Shown: in pieces, positions 7,792 through 15,975 of the stretch | How the letters are laid out: every line of letters starts with the position of its first letter | How positions within the stretch are numbered: position 1 is the stretch's first letter | From: an uncultured Thiohalocapsa sp. | GTDB taxonomy: Bacteria > Pseudomonadota > Gammaproteobacteria > Chromatiales > Chromatiaceae | Length of the DNA stretch: 64,000 nt | Direction of reading: 5' to 3' | Assembly: GCF_913063425.1 (NCBI RefSeq) | Contig: NZ_CAJXYK010000023.1 | Location: forward strand, 24,533-88,532 | Notes under the pieces: model-generated | What the model was told of the DNA's origin: nothing | Database searches by the model: none | Seen by the model: the letters and a program-made list of their open reading frames with translations, nothing else | Position numbers and translations under genes: made by a program

Positions 7792-9213
7792 TCAACCGCT
7801 GGGCGCGCCCGGGCCTGTGCGACCGGTAGCGGTTTTGGCGGCCGCGAGGCAGAATCCGAGAAAGATCCAGACATATCCGTTGAGTGTCCCCTGGCCCTGG
7901 ATCTGCCCATAGAGAATCTGAAGGAAAATGAATCCGCACAGGGCGAAGGGCAGCACGTCTCCCGTTTGGAGCGTGGCGCGCAGGGTCGTGAGCGCGAGCC
8001 AGGCGGAAAGCGCGATACGGCCGAGGATTGTCACAATGCCCATCAAAATGCCTAAGTCGATGATGTGCCGGCTCCAAGAGTCCTCAGACCACCCACCGTA
8101 TCCTTGCCAAGCGTAGAACGCAGGTGGTAACTGAACCCAGGAAAGCTGCTGTGCAGCGTTGCCGCCAATGCCGAGGAGGTAACCCTGTATCGGCGTGTCG
8201 GATAGATGGAACACAAACGCGTAAAACCCCCAGAGCACCCTGCCAAAAAACCCGTACTCGAATACGTGGGTTTCGCTTTCCCAGGCTCCTTGCCACCGAG
8301 CCATGAAGACCTCGAACCCCTCCGGCAAAAAAATCGGCCAAAGAATCGCCGCGGCAACCACGAGCAGAAAAGGAATAACACCGGCCTTGAAGGCGATGCT
8401 GCGCTGCCCAGTCAGGAGTCCGGCGAAGGCGGTTGCGCCCAGAATGACCGCGACGCTCGCAAACATCCCCCGGCTGCCGCTAACAGCAAGCATCGCGAAA
8501 ACAGCGATGGCACTGGTCCAGACTAGCCGCGGGCCGGTAGCCCGCAACCGCCAAGACTGTATCAAGGAAACGACGACGAAGGCTGCGGCGCTCGCGACGA
8601 ACAGCACCTGTCCCTTCGTGGCAGTAAAGAAACCGGTTGGTCGCACGTATCCTAAAGCGGCGCCGAGGTTCTTGAACTGCGTATCCTCGGACAGGCCTGA
8701 GCCCAGGTTTAAGACACTGTCTTTCGGTGCGAAGAACTGAAGGAGGACCAGCGGCGCAGCGGCTACTGCCAGCCAAAGTGTAAAGCGTATTATCTGATCC
8801 AGGTCCTCGCGCCGAAACTGTTCACCTATGAGGAAGGCGAGCGGGATGTAAAAGAAGTACATGATCCAGCCGTACGCGGCGAGCATGATGTGGCGCTCGC
8901 TGTACTCCCCCACAAAAAACTGAACGGGTAGCAGGAAGATCGAAGCAGCCATGACGATGTAAACAAAAAAAAGCGGCGGTACCGTGCGCGGCCAGCGCCG
9001 GTAGTAGAACGCAAGCCAATACAAAAGCAGCGTAAACGGGACGCGGATGAAAAACAGCGCCTGCCCCGCCTCCGGCAGCACCCACTTGCGGATTGCGCCC
9101 TCGAAAATCAGCAAGCCGTAGATCACGAACACCAGCGCGACCAGGCGCCGACGCCTGACGTCGCGGCGCGCGAGTTCCTGTGTGATCGGAAAAGTGCCGA
9201 AGACCGTGGACAT
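7792..9213 (-). CDS. O-antigen polymerase/ligase-like membrane protein (Wzy-type)
   Basis: 473 aa, dominated by ten or more hydrophobic segments from 'LVALVFVIYGLLIFEGAIRKW' to 'GYVWIFLGFCLAAAK', with a larger extracytoplasmic loop around residues 300-385 ('LLGIGGNAAQQLSW', 'GGWSEDSWSRHIIDLGIL'). The topology and this loop fit the Wzy/WaaL superfamily, which polymerises or transfers lipid-linked repeat units in the periplasm. It lies with a Wzx-type flippase and glycosyltransferases, so repeat-unit polymerase is the best guess. The family is too divergent to separate polymerase from ligase by motif. Confidence 0.75.
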   Translation of the reverse strand: MSTVFGTFPITQELARRDVRRRRLVALVFVIYGLLIFEGAIRKWVLPEAGQALFFIRVPFTLLLYWLAFYYRRWPRTVPPLFFVYIVMAASIFLLPVQFFVGEYSERHIMLAAYGWIMYFFYIPLAFLIGEQFRREDLDQIIRFTLWLAVAAAPLVLLQFFAPKDSVLNLGSGLSEDTQFKNLGAALGYVRPTGFFTATKGQVLFVASAAAFVVVSLIQSWRLRATGPRLVWTSAIAVFAMLAVSGSRGMFASVAVILGATAFAGLLTGQRSIAFKAGVIPFLLVVAAAILWPIFLPEGFEVFMARWQGAWESETHVFEYGFFGRVLWGFYAFVFHLSDTPIQGYLLGIGGNAAQQLSWVQLPPAFYAWQGYGGWSEDSWSRHIIDLGILMGIVTILGRIALSAWLALTTLRATLQTGDVLPFALCGFIFLQILYGQIQGQGTLNGYVWIFLGFCLAAAKTATGRTGPGAPSG

Positions 9214-9352
9214 GCGTCATTTACTACCCGTTCTCATTTACTACCCTTTCGAAGATGCGAAAGCCTTCCGTGTACGCCCCGCTCCATTCGAGCGCCGATC
9301 TCTCTGCACACCGCGCAAGCCTTGCAGCATGGCAAGTTGAGCGCGCAGTCGA

Positions 9353-10249
9353 TCAACTTGGCGCTGTCGGTTTCCACGCGCTCAAGTTCCAGCCGAGAAG
9401 GTTCTCCAACTTGGATATCTCATGCGCGAACTCTCGGCTCAGAAATGCTCGTGTCTCACTCGACATCACCAGGTCAGGTCGTCCGAAGCTTAGTGTCTTA
9501 ATACCAAGGGTCTGCTTCAGGGATTTCGCGGCCGCTATCGCAGTCCGTGTACGCGCGATTTTCACGATGAAGGAGTTCTTGAGCTTTCGTCCTTCATTAG
9601 TTCTCGGGAAGGTCGCTCGCAGATCGTCCGACACCCCTAGAAAACCAAGGGCTCGCTGATAAACTCGCTTTGTGTTCTCCCTCATGTCGTCCTGCGACAG
9701 GACCAGAACCCGGTCCGGTGGAACCGTGTCGTAGAGCCGTTCAAGTTGACTGCCGAGACTGCACACGTCCTTGTACAACAACACACTGATGTCGGACCAG
9801 TTACCGGGCGGATTGATGCCGCTCCGCCTCCGGATGTCCTGCAGTTCCCAAGCGTTTCTGAAGGTCGGCTGGTCCTCTTGTCCTTGAAAGCTCAACATGG
9901 AATAGAGCGAGAAGGCCATATCCGCGGGATTGCGAATCATGACGATAAAGCGTGCATCCGGGTTGAAGCGGAGAATTCTCTTCGCCGCATGGGTCGAATA
10001 GAGATTCCAGACGGACGCCTCACCGATGGCCTTTTCCCTTGCATCTTCGATTCCAGGAAAAAACCGATTCAGATATGCCTGATCCGAGTCTATTCTTGAC
10101 GAACGAACGGGGGCGATATCCTTGCAGAAGTAATTCGGTTCTTTGTCGCTCGAGAACCTGATGTCCCAATGTTCCGATAAGTACCTCGCGAGGGCGGTGG
10201 TGCCACACTTTGGCCCCCCGACGATGAAGAAGTCTGGTTTTCTGCTCAT
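9353..10249 (-). CDS. PAPS-dependent sulfotransferase
   Basis: 298 aa. The 5'-phosphosulfate loop is at residues 11-20 ('GGPKCGTTAL') and the 3'-phosphate-binding motif at about 103-117 ('VMIRNPADMAFSLYS', Arg106 and Ser114). 'KEPNYFCKDI' and 'IGEASVWNLYST' are typical of the bacterial heparan-sulfotransferase-like (Sulfotransfer_1/3) group. It should transfer a sulfo group from PAPS to a glycan hydroxyl or amino group. It ends the wzx gene's transcription unit 10 bases downstream, so it probably sulfates the repeat unit or its precursor. Acceptor unknown. Confidence 0.88.
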   Translation of the reverse strand: MSRKPDFFIVGGPKCGTTALARYLSEHWDIRFSSDKEPNYFCKDIAPVRSSRIDSDQAYLNRFFPGIEDAREKAIGEASVWNLYSTHAAKRILRFNPDARFIVMIRNPADMAFSLYSMLSFQGQEDQPTFRNAWELQDIRRRSGINPPGNWSDISVLLYKDVCSLGSQLERLYDTVPPDRVLVLSQDDMRENTKRVYQRALGFLGVSDDLRATFPRTNEGRKLKNSFIVKIARTRTAIAAAKSLKQTLGIKTLSFGRPDLVMSSETRAFLSREFAHEISKLENLLGWNLSAWKPTAPS

Positions 10250-10259
10250 TCCTTACGGT

Positions 10260-11660
10260 CTACCTGACACCGGCCGGACGAACGTGAAGAAAGCGTCGCA
10301 CCTCGGAGACCAAGAAAAAGGGCGGTTGGCCGACCGACCGTGCCCAAGTGACGAGATTCAGGCCAGAAAAACGTAGGGATAGGGTCAAGATGACCGACCC
10401 CGCGATCAGTTCCGTGAGAACGGCCGACCAACCCACACCGGAAATTCCGATGGTGGTCGCGAGAATGTACGTCAAGCCGAGCGAGCCGAAACCGTAGATC
10501 GTTACATAGTATGCCGCCGCGGTCATGTGCTGGTTCGTCGCGATCAGAGGCGCCAAAGAGGTAAACCAGGTGGCGTTGATGACCGAAGCAATGAGCAGCA
10601 AATAGAACAACGGAGCATCTAGATCTAACTGCGCGTTGGTCCAAACGTGAAAAATTGCTTCACCGGCGAAGAGTATGAGCAGGGCCGCGAACAACGACAT
10701 CCAGAGTACGACCTGGCTGGCCCGCAACAACAGACGCCGAAAGAGGGCCGCGTCTGTACTGCCGTAGATGCGGCTCAGTTCGGGCAAGAGGACTTGGTTT
10801 ACAGCTACCCGCACCTTAGAGATTAGGCGCGAAAGGGTGGTAACCGCAGCCACAAGCGCAAGGATCGGCGGACCAAGCACCAGGCCCACCACTATTCGGG
10901 TGCCCTGGACGTTCAGGGCATTTCCCAGGGGGAACGCCATGCTGGAGACAGATGGCTTGAACAACCGGCGGATTTCGGCGATTTCTGCGTATCGGATGCC
11001 GTACCGCGGCCTGATACCATGCAGGAGCAGGACAGTGAGTAAGCACAGGAAACCGAAACACCTTCCGATGAGCATTGCCGCGGCAGCCGCGACATAGCCG
11101 CCCCCGTTCAGCACGATGAACAGCAGGAGTAGGAACTCGATAAGGGCGGTCAGTCCCGTTAGAAAGAGGGCGGTCGGATAGCGAGAAACGATCCAGAAGT
11201 TCGCCGTGAGCAACCCGATCTGGAAGCCCACCAGGACGTACAGCAGCAGAAAGACCGCTACGATACGAAATGAATCGTTCCCAATCTCCTTGAATGAGAG
11301 AAGTTCACTCAAGTTTACACTGTAGACAGCGGCCGGCACGAGGGCAATAAGGGCGAGAGAGACGAACAGGAGAAGCATCCAGGCGCTCTGGAAGACACGC
11401 CTTACACCGGTCTTGTCTTCCGCGCCCGCCAACATGCTCATCTTGCGGCGTGCGGCGCCTGCAAATCCGCCATCAGCCAGGAGCAGGTAGGCTGGGATTG
11501 TCGAGACCATGAGCCACTCACCATAACCCTGCGGTCCCCAGGCCCCGAGCAAGAGCGGCACTTCGCCCAAGCGCACAACTATCTGGACCAACTGGCCGAA
11601 ACCCTGCGCCCCGAGGCCCCTCGCCAGCCGGCTCTTTAACGCGCTTATCTGGCAAGACAT
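10260..11660 (-). CDS. Polysaccharide flippase (Wzx/MATE-like, oligosaccharide transporter)
   Basis: 466 aa with about 12-14 transmembrane segments. The start 'GLGAQGFGQLVQIVVRLGEVPLLLGAWGPQGYGEWLMV' pattern (residues about 15-52) and the central 'GNALNVQGTRIVVGLVLGP' are characteristic of the polysaccharide-transporter (Wzx/RfbX) family. It would flip lipid-linked repeat units across the inner membrane. It heads the minus-strand unit with the sulfotransferase. It appears intact, in contrast to the second flippase at 17058. Confidence 0.85.
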   Translation of the reverse strand: MSCQISALKSRLARGLGAQGFGQLVQIVVRLGEVPLLLGAWGPQGYGEWLMVSTIPAYLLLADGGFAGAARRKMSMLAGAEDKTGVRRVFQSAWMLLLFVSLALIALVPAAVYSVNLSELLSFKEIGNDSFRIVAVFLLLYVLVGFQIGLLTANFWIVSRYPTALFLTGLTALIEFLLLLFIVLNGGGYVAAAAAMLIGRCFGFLCLLTVLLLHGIRPRYGIRYAEIAEIRRLFKPSVSSMAFPLGNALNVQGTRIVVGLVLGPPILALVAAVTTLSRLISKVRVAVNQVLLPELSRIYGSTDAALFRRLLLRASQVVLWMSLFAALLILFAGEAIFHVWTNAQLDLDAPLFYLLLIASVINATWFTSLAPLIATNQHMTAAAYYVTIYGFGSLGLTYILATTIGISGVGWSAVLTELIAGSVILTLSLRFSGLNLVTWARSVGQPPFFLVSEVRRFLHVRPAGVR

Positions 11661-11899
11661 AGCAGGATTTCGCTTCGGAGCGAGCCGGCAGTCTTCCCGC
11701 AGGGATTCACAGGCATACGTTACGGCTTTCTGAATCGGCTCGGTGGTTGTGGTTTCGGGTTCACTCGGCTAGGACACAGCTTGTGCCTGTTTTGGCTGGG
11801 GTCCAAGGAAACCCCTGTCCGGCTGGCGAGAGAACAACAATTTGCGAGCGAGGTCGCGTCGGTTGCGCGTTGGGTTGACGGTGGTGAGACGAAGGCTGG

Positions 11900-12865
11900 T
11901 TAGGCTTTGCCGGATGGGTCGGCGGCACCCTCGTTCGCCATCCACCGCCATGTTTCTGCCAAGGCCTCTTCAAGCCGATAAGCAGGCGAGAACCCCAACG
12001 ACGTGCGCGCGGATTCGAAGGACGCGAAGTTCCGCTCCACCTCGCCGGCGCGCTTGTCTTTGCGCTCTATCAGGTGGTCCGGTTTGCCGGCCGTTTCGCA
12101 CATAATACGGGCCAGCTCGGCGACGGAGACCTCGCGCCCGGACGCCAAGTGGAAGACGTTGAAGCCGGGTAGGTTCGCTGTCAGACCGCGTCGGATTCCG
12201 TCGCAGAGGTCGTCCGCCATGAGGAAGTCCCGGGTGGCCGAGCCATCGCCGTAGATGATGATCGGGCGGTCTTCAAGGATGGCCTTTGCGAAAGTAGTGA
12301 CGGCGCCCTTTTTGTGCCAGCTCCAGAGGCCGATGACGTTCGCGAATCGTAGGGCGGTGATGCTCATACCGTAAGCAGCGGCGAAGGAGCTGCAGTAGGC
12401 CTCGCCGCAGAGCTTACTCGACCCGTAGGGCGAGATGGGGCGGGGCAGGGATGTTTCGTCGACCGGTGGCTCGGCGTTGCCGATCAGGGCGCCGCCGGTG
12501 GATGCGAAGATGAACTGCGAGATCCCTGCCTTGCGGGTTTCGTCCAGCATCACGAAGGTGCCGCGGGCGTTGACGTCGAAGTTGTCTTCCGGGTCCGCAA
12601 CGGATTCGACCACGGAGCCGTATGCGGCGAGGTGGATCACGGCGTCAATGCCCTCGAGGGCTGCGGCAACGGCAGCTCGGTCGCGGATATCGCCAATGCG
12701 GATGTCTGCGGTGGAGCCCTCAAGGTAATCGGTGCTGCCCTTGGAGAGATTGTCGAGCACGCGAACGGCGTAGCCGGAGGACTCCAGCATCGGCACCAGG
12801 TTGGCACCGATGAAGCCGCAGCCGCCGGTGACGAGGATGTGTTTTGCAGAGGGCGTATCGGTCAT
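11900..12865 (-). CDS. NAD-dependent sugar-nucleotide epimerase/dehydratase (GalE-like)
   Basis: About 321 aa from ATG 12865 (a second ATG directly before it at 12868). The extended short-chain dehydrogenase fold shows 'ILVTGGCGFIGANL' (NAD-binding GxxGxxG), 'VLDNLSKGS', 'AVIHLAAYGSV', a catalytic Ser in 'FASTGGALIG' and the YxxxK motif in 'PYGSSKLCGEAY'. 'RFANVIG' and 'GDGSATRDFLMADDL' follow. It most resembles UDP-glucose/UDP-GlcNAc 4-epimerases and would make an activated sugar for the locus. A TTG 18 codons upstream is less likely. Confidence 0.85.
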   Translation of the reverse strand: MTDTPSAKHILVTGGCGFIGANLVPMLESSGYAVRVLDNLSKGSTDYLEGSTADIRIGDIRDRAAVAAALEGIDAVIHLAAYGSVVESVADPEDNFDVNARGTFVMLDETRKAGISQFIFASTGGALIGNAEPPVDETSLPRPISPYGSSKLCGEAYCSSFAAAYGMSITALRFANVIGLWSWHKKGAVTTFAKAILEDRPIIIYGDGSATRDFLMADDLCDGIRRGLTANLPGFNVFHLASGREVSVAELARIMCETAGKPDHLIERKDKRAGEVERNFASFESARTSLGFSPAYRLEEALAETWRWMANEGAADPSGKA

Positions 12866-12868
12866 CAT

Positions 12869-13370
12869 GATGGGGCCACGTGGGATTCGGCGCGCTGTCG
12901 CGTCGGTCGTCTTCTTCAAATGTGGGTGTTAGTCTCTCTGGATGACTTCGCCTCCTTTTGTCACTGTCACCAGTCGCCCCAGCAACTACCGGGCAGCGTG
13001 TCCGTTGCGCGGTTACGTGCATGCATCCCGGCAGGAGCTGTGCTGGTCAGCCTGACACGGGAGAGTATACGGCTTGGCATTTGCGGTGTCCCGTGCTCCA
13101 GATCGCTCGCGGCATTGCCCCTTGGGACGCAGGTCCGCCGGCGTATAAACCCCCCGGACTTTACAGAACTTTTCGTTCGAGGGTGAAGTGCTGTCAAGCG
13201 CCCTACTCCGGCTAGAATGCGCAGCGTTGATGCGAATCGCACTGGCCGGTGCCACGCCGCAACCGGCGGCTGCCTGTGTGGTGGCGGCATTCTTGCCGCG
13301 ACTGGTGCTGCTTGACGGTCTGGAACTCGTGGCGGGGATGCCGTTGCCATACTTCCGGCGGTTGGTCATG
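12869..13370. other. Gene-free stretch between DUF1640 gene and epimerase
   Basis: About 500 bases lie between two minus-strand genes. I see no convincing ORF, terminator or RNA gene. The promoter of the epimerase gene is expected here, but I cannot assign a convincing -35/-10 pair. Confidence 0.4.
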
Positions 13371-13616
13371 TCAAAAAAAGCTCTTCAGCACTAGGGCGGC
13401 AACGCCTCCAAGCAGGAGGCCCAGCATCCACTTGACTACCGTCAGGTCGCTTTTGATCGGCGCGAGCTCGATCTGCAAATCCTTGCGGGTAACGAGCTCC
13501 GAATATTCAAGAGCGAAGCGAAGGGCCTCAATGAGAGCCTCCGCCTGATTCTCTTGGAAACCGGCTTCGCGGAGTCGGCGGACGACCTTGTGAGTATGGA
13601 ACGTGACACTGGCCAT
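13371..13616 (-). CDS. DUF1640/CCDC90-like small membrane-anchored coiled-coil protein
   Basis: 81 aa. 'VVRRLREAGFQENQAEALIEAL' at residues 11-32 is the conserved DUF1640 start. A short helical region ('LVTRKDLQIELAPIKSDLTVVKW') follows, then a C-terminal membrane segment ('MLGLLLGGVAALVLKSFF'). The family is widespread in bacteria and related to the mitochondrial MCUR1/CCDC90 proteins; its bacterial role is not established. It sits alone between sugar genes and may not belong to the polysaccharide pathway. Confidence 0.75.
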   Translation of the reverse strand: MASVTFHTHKVVRRLREAGFQENQAEALIEALRFALEYSELVTRKDLQIELAPIKSDLTVVKWMLGLLLGGVAALVLKSFF

Positions 13617-13655
13617 ATTGGAGGCGATCTTATAGTTCTCCCCCGTTTGCTAAAT

Positions 13656-13701
13656 GTTTGCTAAACGGCCGCCCTCAGCACACAAGATGCCGCGACGCTA
13701 G
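13656..13701 (+). repeat. 46-bp direct repeat, copy A
   Basis: It begins GTTTGCTAAACGG and ends GCCGCGACGCTAG. It matches copy B at 13787 with four mismatches over 46 bases. A shorter extra GTTTGCTAAA lies just before it. Confidence 0.75.
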
Positions 13702-13786
13702 ACCGTCGGTAAGCTGGTGGACTACGCTTCGCTTGTCCACCCTACGCCCTGCGCCTGCCCGAGTGGTCGGAGTTGTGATCGAGGCA

Positions 13787-13832
13787 GTTTGCTAAACGGG
13801 CGCCCTCAACCCACATGATGCCGCGACGCTAG
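13787..13832 (+). repeat. 46-bp direct repeat, copy B
   Basis: Second copy, same orientation, 131 bases after the start of copy A. The two copies flank a GTGGAC...GTCCAC hairpin, so the whole could be a small composite extragenic element. Confidence 0.75.
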
Positions 13833-13975
13833 CCCCAAAACAAGTTTCTGCGAGGGCTCATGACCCCGAAAAGTCCGCCTTCTCGCCAACCCCTTCCGCC
13901 CGCGGCGATGCGCCTTCTGGCTCTGCCTCTTACGCTGGCCCCCTCGTCGGCGGCAGACGGGGCGAAACGTTGGCG

Positions 13976-15229
13976 TTACTTATGCTTCGCCTCACGGATC
14001 TGCACCGGGTCGTGCTGCTCGGCGGCATCGGCAGCGTGGGCACTCTCGCGACGGTTCGTGTTCCAGTAGGACTCACAGGGGATCTTGGTGCGGTCGCAGC
14101 GCCCGGCGTATTTGCGGGCGATGTCGGTCACCTCTTCCATTAGGCCGCCCTCAAGGGTAATGGGCTTGAGGCCGTGACTCAGGAATTTGTCGTTGGCGAC
14201 AAAGAGGTCGTTCTCGTCGTCCTCTTGGCGCGGGTTGGAGACGAAGCTGATGTCGGCGCCGGTCATGTCGGCAACCAGTTTGGCGAGGTCGCGCACGCGG
14301 TGCGTCTCGGTCATCTGGTTGAAGATCTGCACCTTGTCGCCCTTTTCGGGTGGGTGCTCCACGGCAATCTGGATACAGCGGACCATGTCCTGGATGTGGA
14401 TGAAAGCGCGGGTCTGACCGCCGGTGCCGTGCACGGTGAGCGGAAAATCCACGGCGGCTTGCATCAGGAAGCGGTTGAGCACGGTGCCGTAGTCGCCGTC
14501 GTAGTCGAAGCGGTTGATCAGGCGCTCGTCCTGCTTGGTCTCGGCGGTCTGGGTGCCCCAGACGATGCCCTGGTGCAGGTCGGTTACGCGCACCTTATCG
14601 TTCTTGTTGTAGTACGCGAAAAAGAGCTGATCCTGCGTCTTGGTCATGTGGTAGACGCTGCCCGGGTTGACCGGATAGAGCACCTCTTTTTCGACCATCT
14701 CGCCGTCGTCGGTCTTGAGGTGAACCTTGAGGTAGCCCTCCGGGATCTTCATGCCGGCGGTGCCGTACCCGTAAACGCCCATGGTGCCGAGGTGCACCAC
14801 GTGGGTATCGAGCCCGGCCTCGACGATGGCGGCGAGCAGGTTGTGCGTGGCGTTGAGGTTGTTGTCGACGGTGTAGCGCTTGTGGAATGAGCTCTTCATC
14901 GAGTACGGCGCGGCGCGCTGCTCGGCGAAGTGGATGACGGCGTCCGGCTGATAGTCCATCAACAGATCCAGCAGGCGGACGTAGTTGCGGCTGACGTCGA
15001 AGTTGTAGAACTCGATGTTGCGGCCGGTAAGCTCCTTCCAGGCCTGGGTGCGCACACCCATGGGCTTGATCGGCGTGAGGCTTTCTGCCTCCAGCTCGTT
15101 GTCGATGTTGCGGCGGGACAGGTTGTCGACGATGACGACGTCGTGCCCGAGCGCAGAGAGGTGCAACGAGGTGGGCCAGCCGCAGAAGCCGTCGCCACCG
15201 AGGACAATGATCTTTTTGGAATCAGACAT
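13976..15229 (-). CDS. sqdB: UDP-sulfoquinovose synthase (SQD1/SqdB)
   Basis: About 417 aa from ATG 15229 ('MSDSKKIIVLGGDGFCGWP'). The NAD-binding loop GGDGFCG is at 11-17. The SQD1-specific active-site set is intact: Thr149 in 'HLGTMGVYGYG' and Tyr193-His194-x-x-Lys197 in 'SVYHMTK'; the His next to the catalytic Tyr separates SQD1 from ordinary epimerases. 'DLHQGIVWG' and 'RFDYDGDYGTVLNRF' also match the family. It converts UDP-glucose plus sulfite to UDP-sulfoquinovose. Nudix and PAPS-reductase-family genes lie immediately upstream on the same strand. The sulfolipid partners sqdC/sqdD/sqdX are absent and glycan genes surround it, so the sulfosugar may go into the polysaccharide. Confidence 0.93.
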   Translation of the reverse strand: MSDSKKIIVLGGDGFCGWPTSLHLSALGHDVVIVDNLSRRNIDNELEAESLTPIKPMGVRTQAWKELTGRNIEFYNFDVSRNYVRLLDLLMDYQPDAVIHFAEQRAAPYSMKSSFHKRYTVDNNLNATHNLLAAIVEAGLDTHVVHLGTMGVYGYGTAGMKIPEGYLKVHLKTDDGEMVEKEVLYPVNPGSVYHMTKTQDQLFFAYYNKNDKVRVTDLHQGIVWGTQTAETKQDERLINRFDYDGDYGTVLNRFLMQAAVDFPLTVHGTGGQTRAFIHIQDMVRCIQIAVEHPPEKGDKVQIFNQMTETHRVRDLAKLVADMTGADISFVSNPRQEDDENDLFVANDKFLSHGLKPITLEGGLMEEVTDIARKYAGRCDRTKIPCESYWNTNRRESAHAADAAEQHDPVQIREAKHK

Positions 15230-15340
15230 GGGACCTTTACGCGTTGTGGCCTTTGGGCTGGGCATGCGGCGCGCAGTGTTGCCGGGCCGCGCGGCACTGC
15301 AGAACTGGGTGGAGGTTGGGGGTTGCTGTCGCCCTGCTGG

Positions 15341-15967
15341 TCATTGGTCTGCGGCCTTGACGCCGCAATTGTCGCCGATGAGGCATTCGCCGCGCTGATC
15401 GCGACCCTTGGTGGGATCCCAGTGATCCTCGTTGATCGGCAAGGCGTGCACGCTAAGATAGCCCAGCATGGTGTCGCGGGACCAGTCCAGGATGGGGTGC
15501 ACCTGGTAAATGCCGTTTTTGTACTGCACCAGCTGGGCCGCCTGCCGTTCCGGAGTCTCGTGGCGCATGATACCGCGAATCCAGGCCTTAGGTTGCAGCT
15601 CCGCGAAGGCGCGGTTCAAGGGAGCGTGCTTGATTTTGCGCACCACGGCGGAGAAGAGCGGGCTGCGCGGGTCGCACCAGCCGGAGTAGTCGCGCTCGAT
15701 CTCGCCCGGGGTCAGCTCGCTGCGGTAGACCTTGAGGCGGTAGCCGGCGTCGCGAAAGTAGTCGATCATCCGATAGGTGGCGGAGGTGTAGAAGCCATGA
15801 TCGACAAACACCAGCGGGAAGTCCCGGCTGCCGAGGGCGGCGGCGACCAGATGCGGCATGGCGGCGGAGGTTTCGCCGCCGGACGTGGTCAGGATCACCT
15901 GGCCGCCGAAGCGCGCGTAGGCGTTGCGGATACGCTCGACGGGCGTGAGTGACTGATGATCGACCAT
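15341..15967 (-). CDS. PAPS-reductase-family PP-loop protein (CysH-like)
   Basis: 208 aa. The PP-loop is at residues 27-41 ('TTSGGETSAAMPHLV'). 'AWIRGIMRHETPERQ' (128-142) and 'HPILDWSRDTMLGYL' (157-171) are the conserved blocks of the PAPS/APS reductase family. CysH enzymes end in a catalytic 'ECGLH'; here the tail reads 'RGECLIGDNCG' with Cys195 and Cys201, so a redox Cys may be present in an altered setting. It starts 8 bases after the Nudix gene and lies 111 bases upstream of sqdB. I infer that it supplies sulfite to SqdB, but the activity is not proven by sequence. Confidence 0.75.
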   Translation of the reverse strand: MVDHQSLTPVERIRNAYARFGGQVILTTSGGETSAAMPHLVAAALGSRDFPLVFVDHGFYTSATYRMIDYFRDAGYRLKVYRSELTPGEIERDYSGWCDPRSPLFSAVVRKIKHAPLNRAFAELQPKAWIRGIMRHETPERQAAQLVQYKNGIYQVHPILDWSRDTMLGYLSVHALPINEDHWDPTKGRDQRGECLIGDNCGVKAADQ

Positions 15968-15975
15968 CGGCTGGC

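Larger units (their letters stand above)
13617..13975. other. Non-coding interval with two 46-bp direct repeats
   Basis: Between the sqdB stop and the DUF1640 start there is no ORF of note. The interval contains two near-identical 46-base copies (13656-13701 and 13787-13832) separated by a GC-rich segment with a GGTGGA/TCCACC hairpin. Its role is unknown. Confidence 0.5.

Noticed and set aside
13976..15229. Ordinary UDP-glucose 4-epimerase
   Set aside because: The His after the catalytic Tyr and the GGDGFCGW start are specific to UDP-sulfoquinovose synthase.
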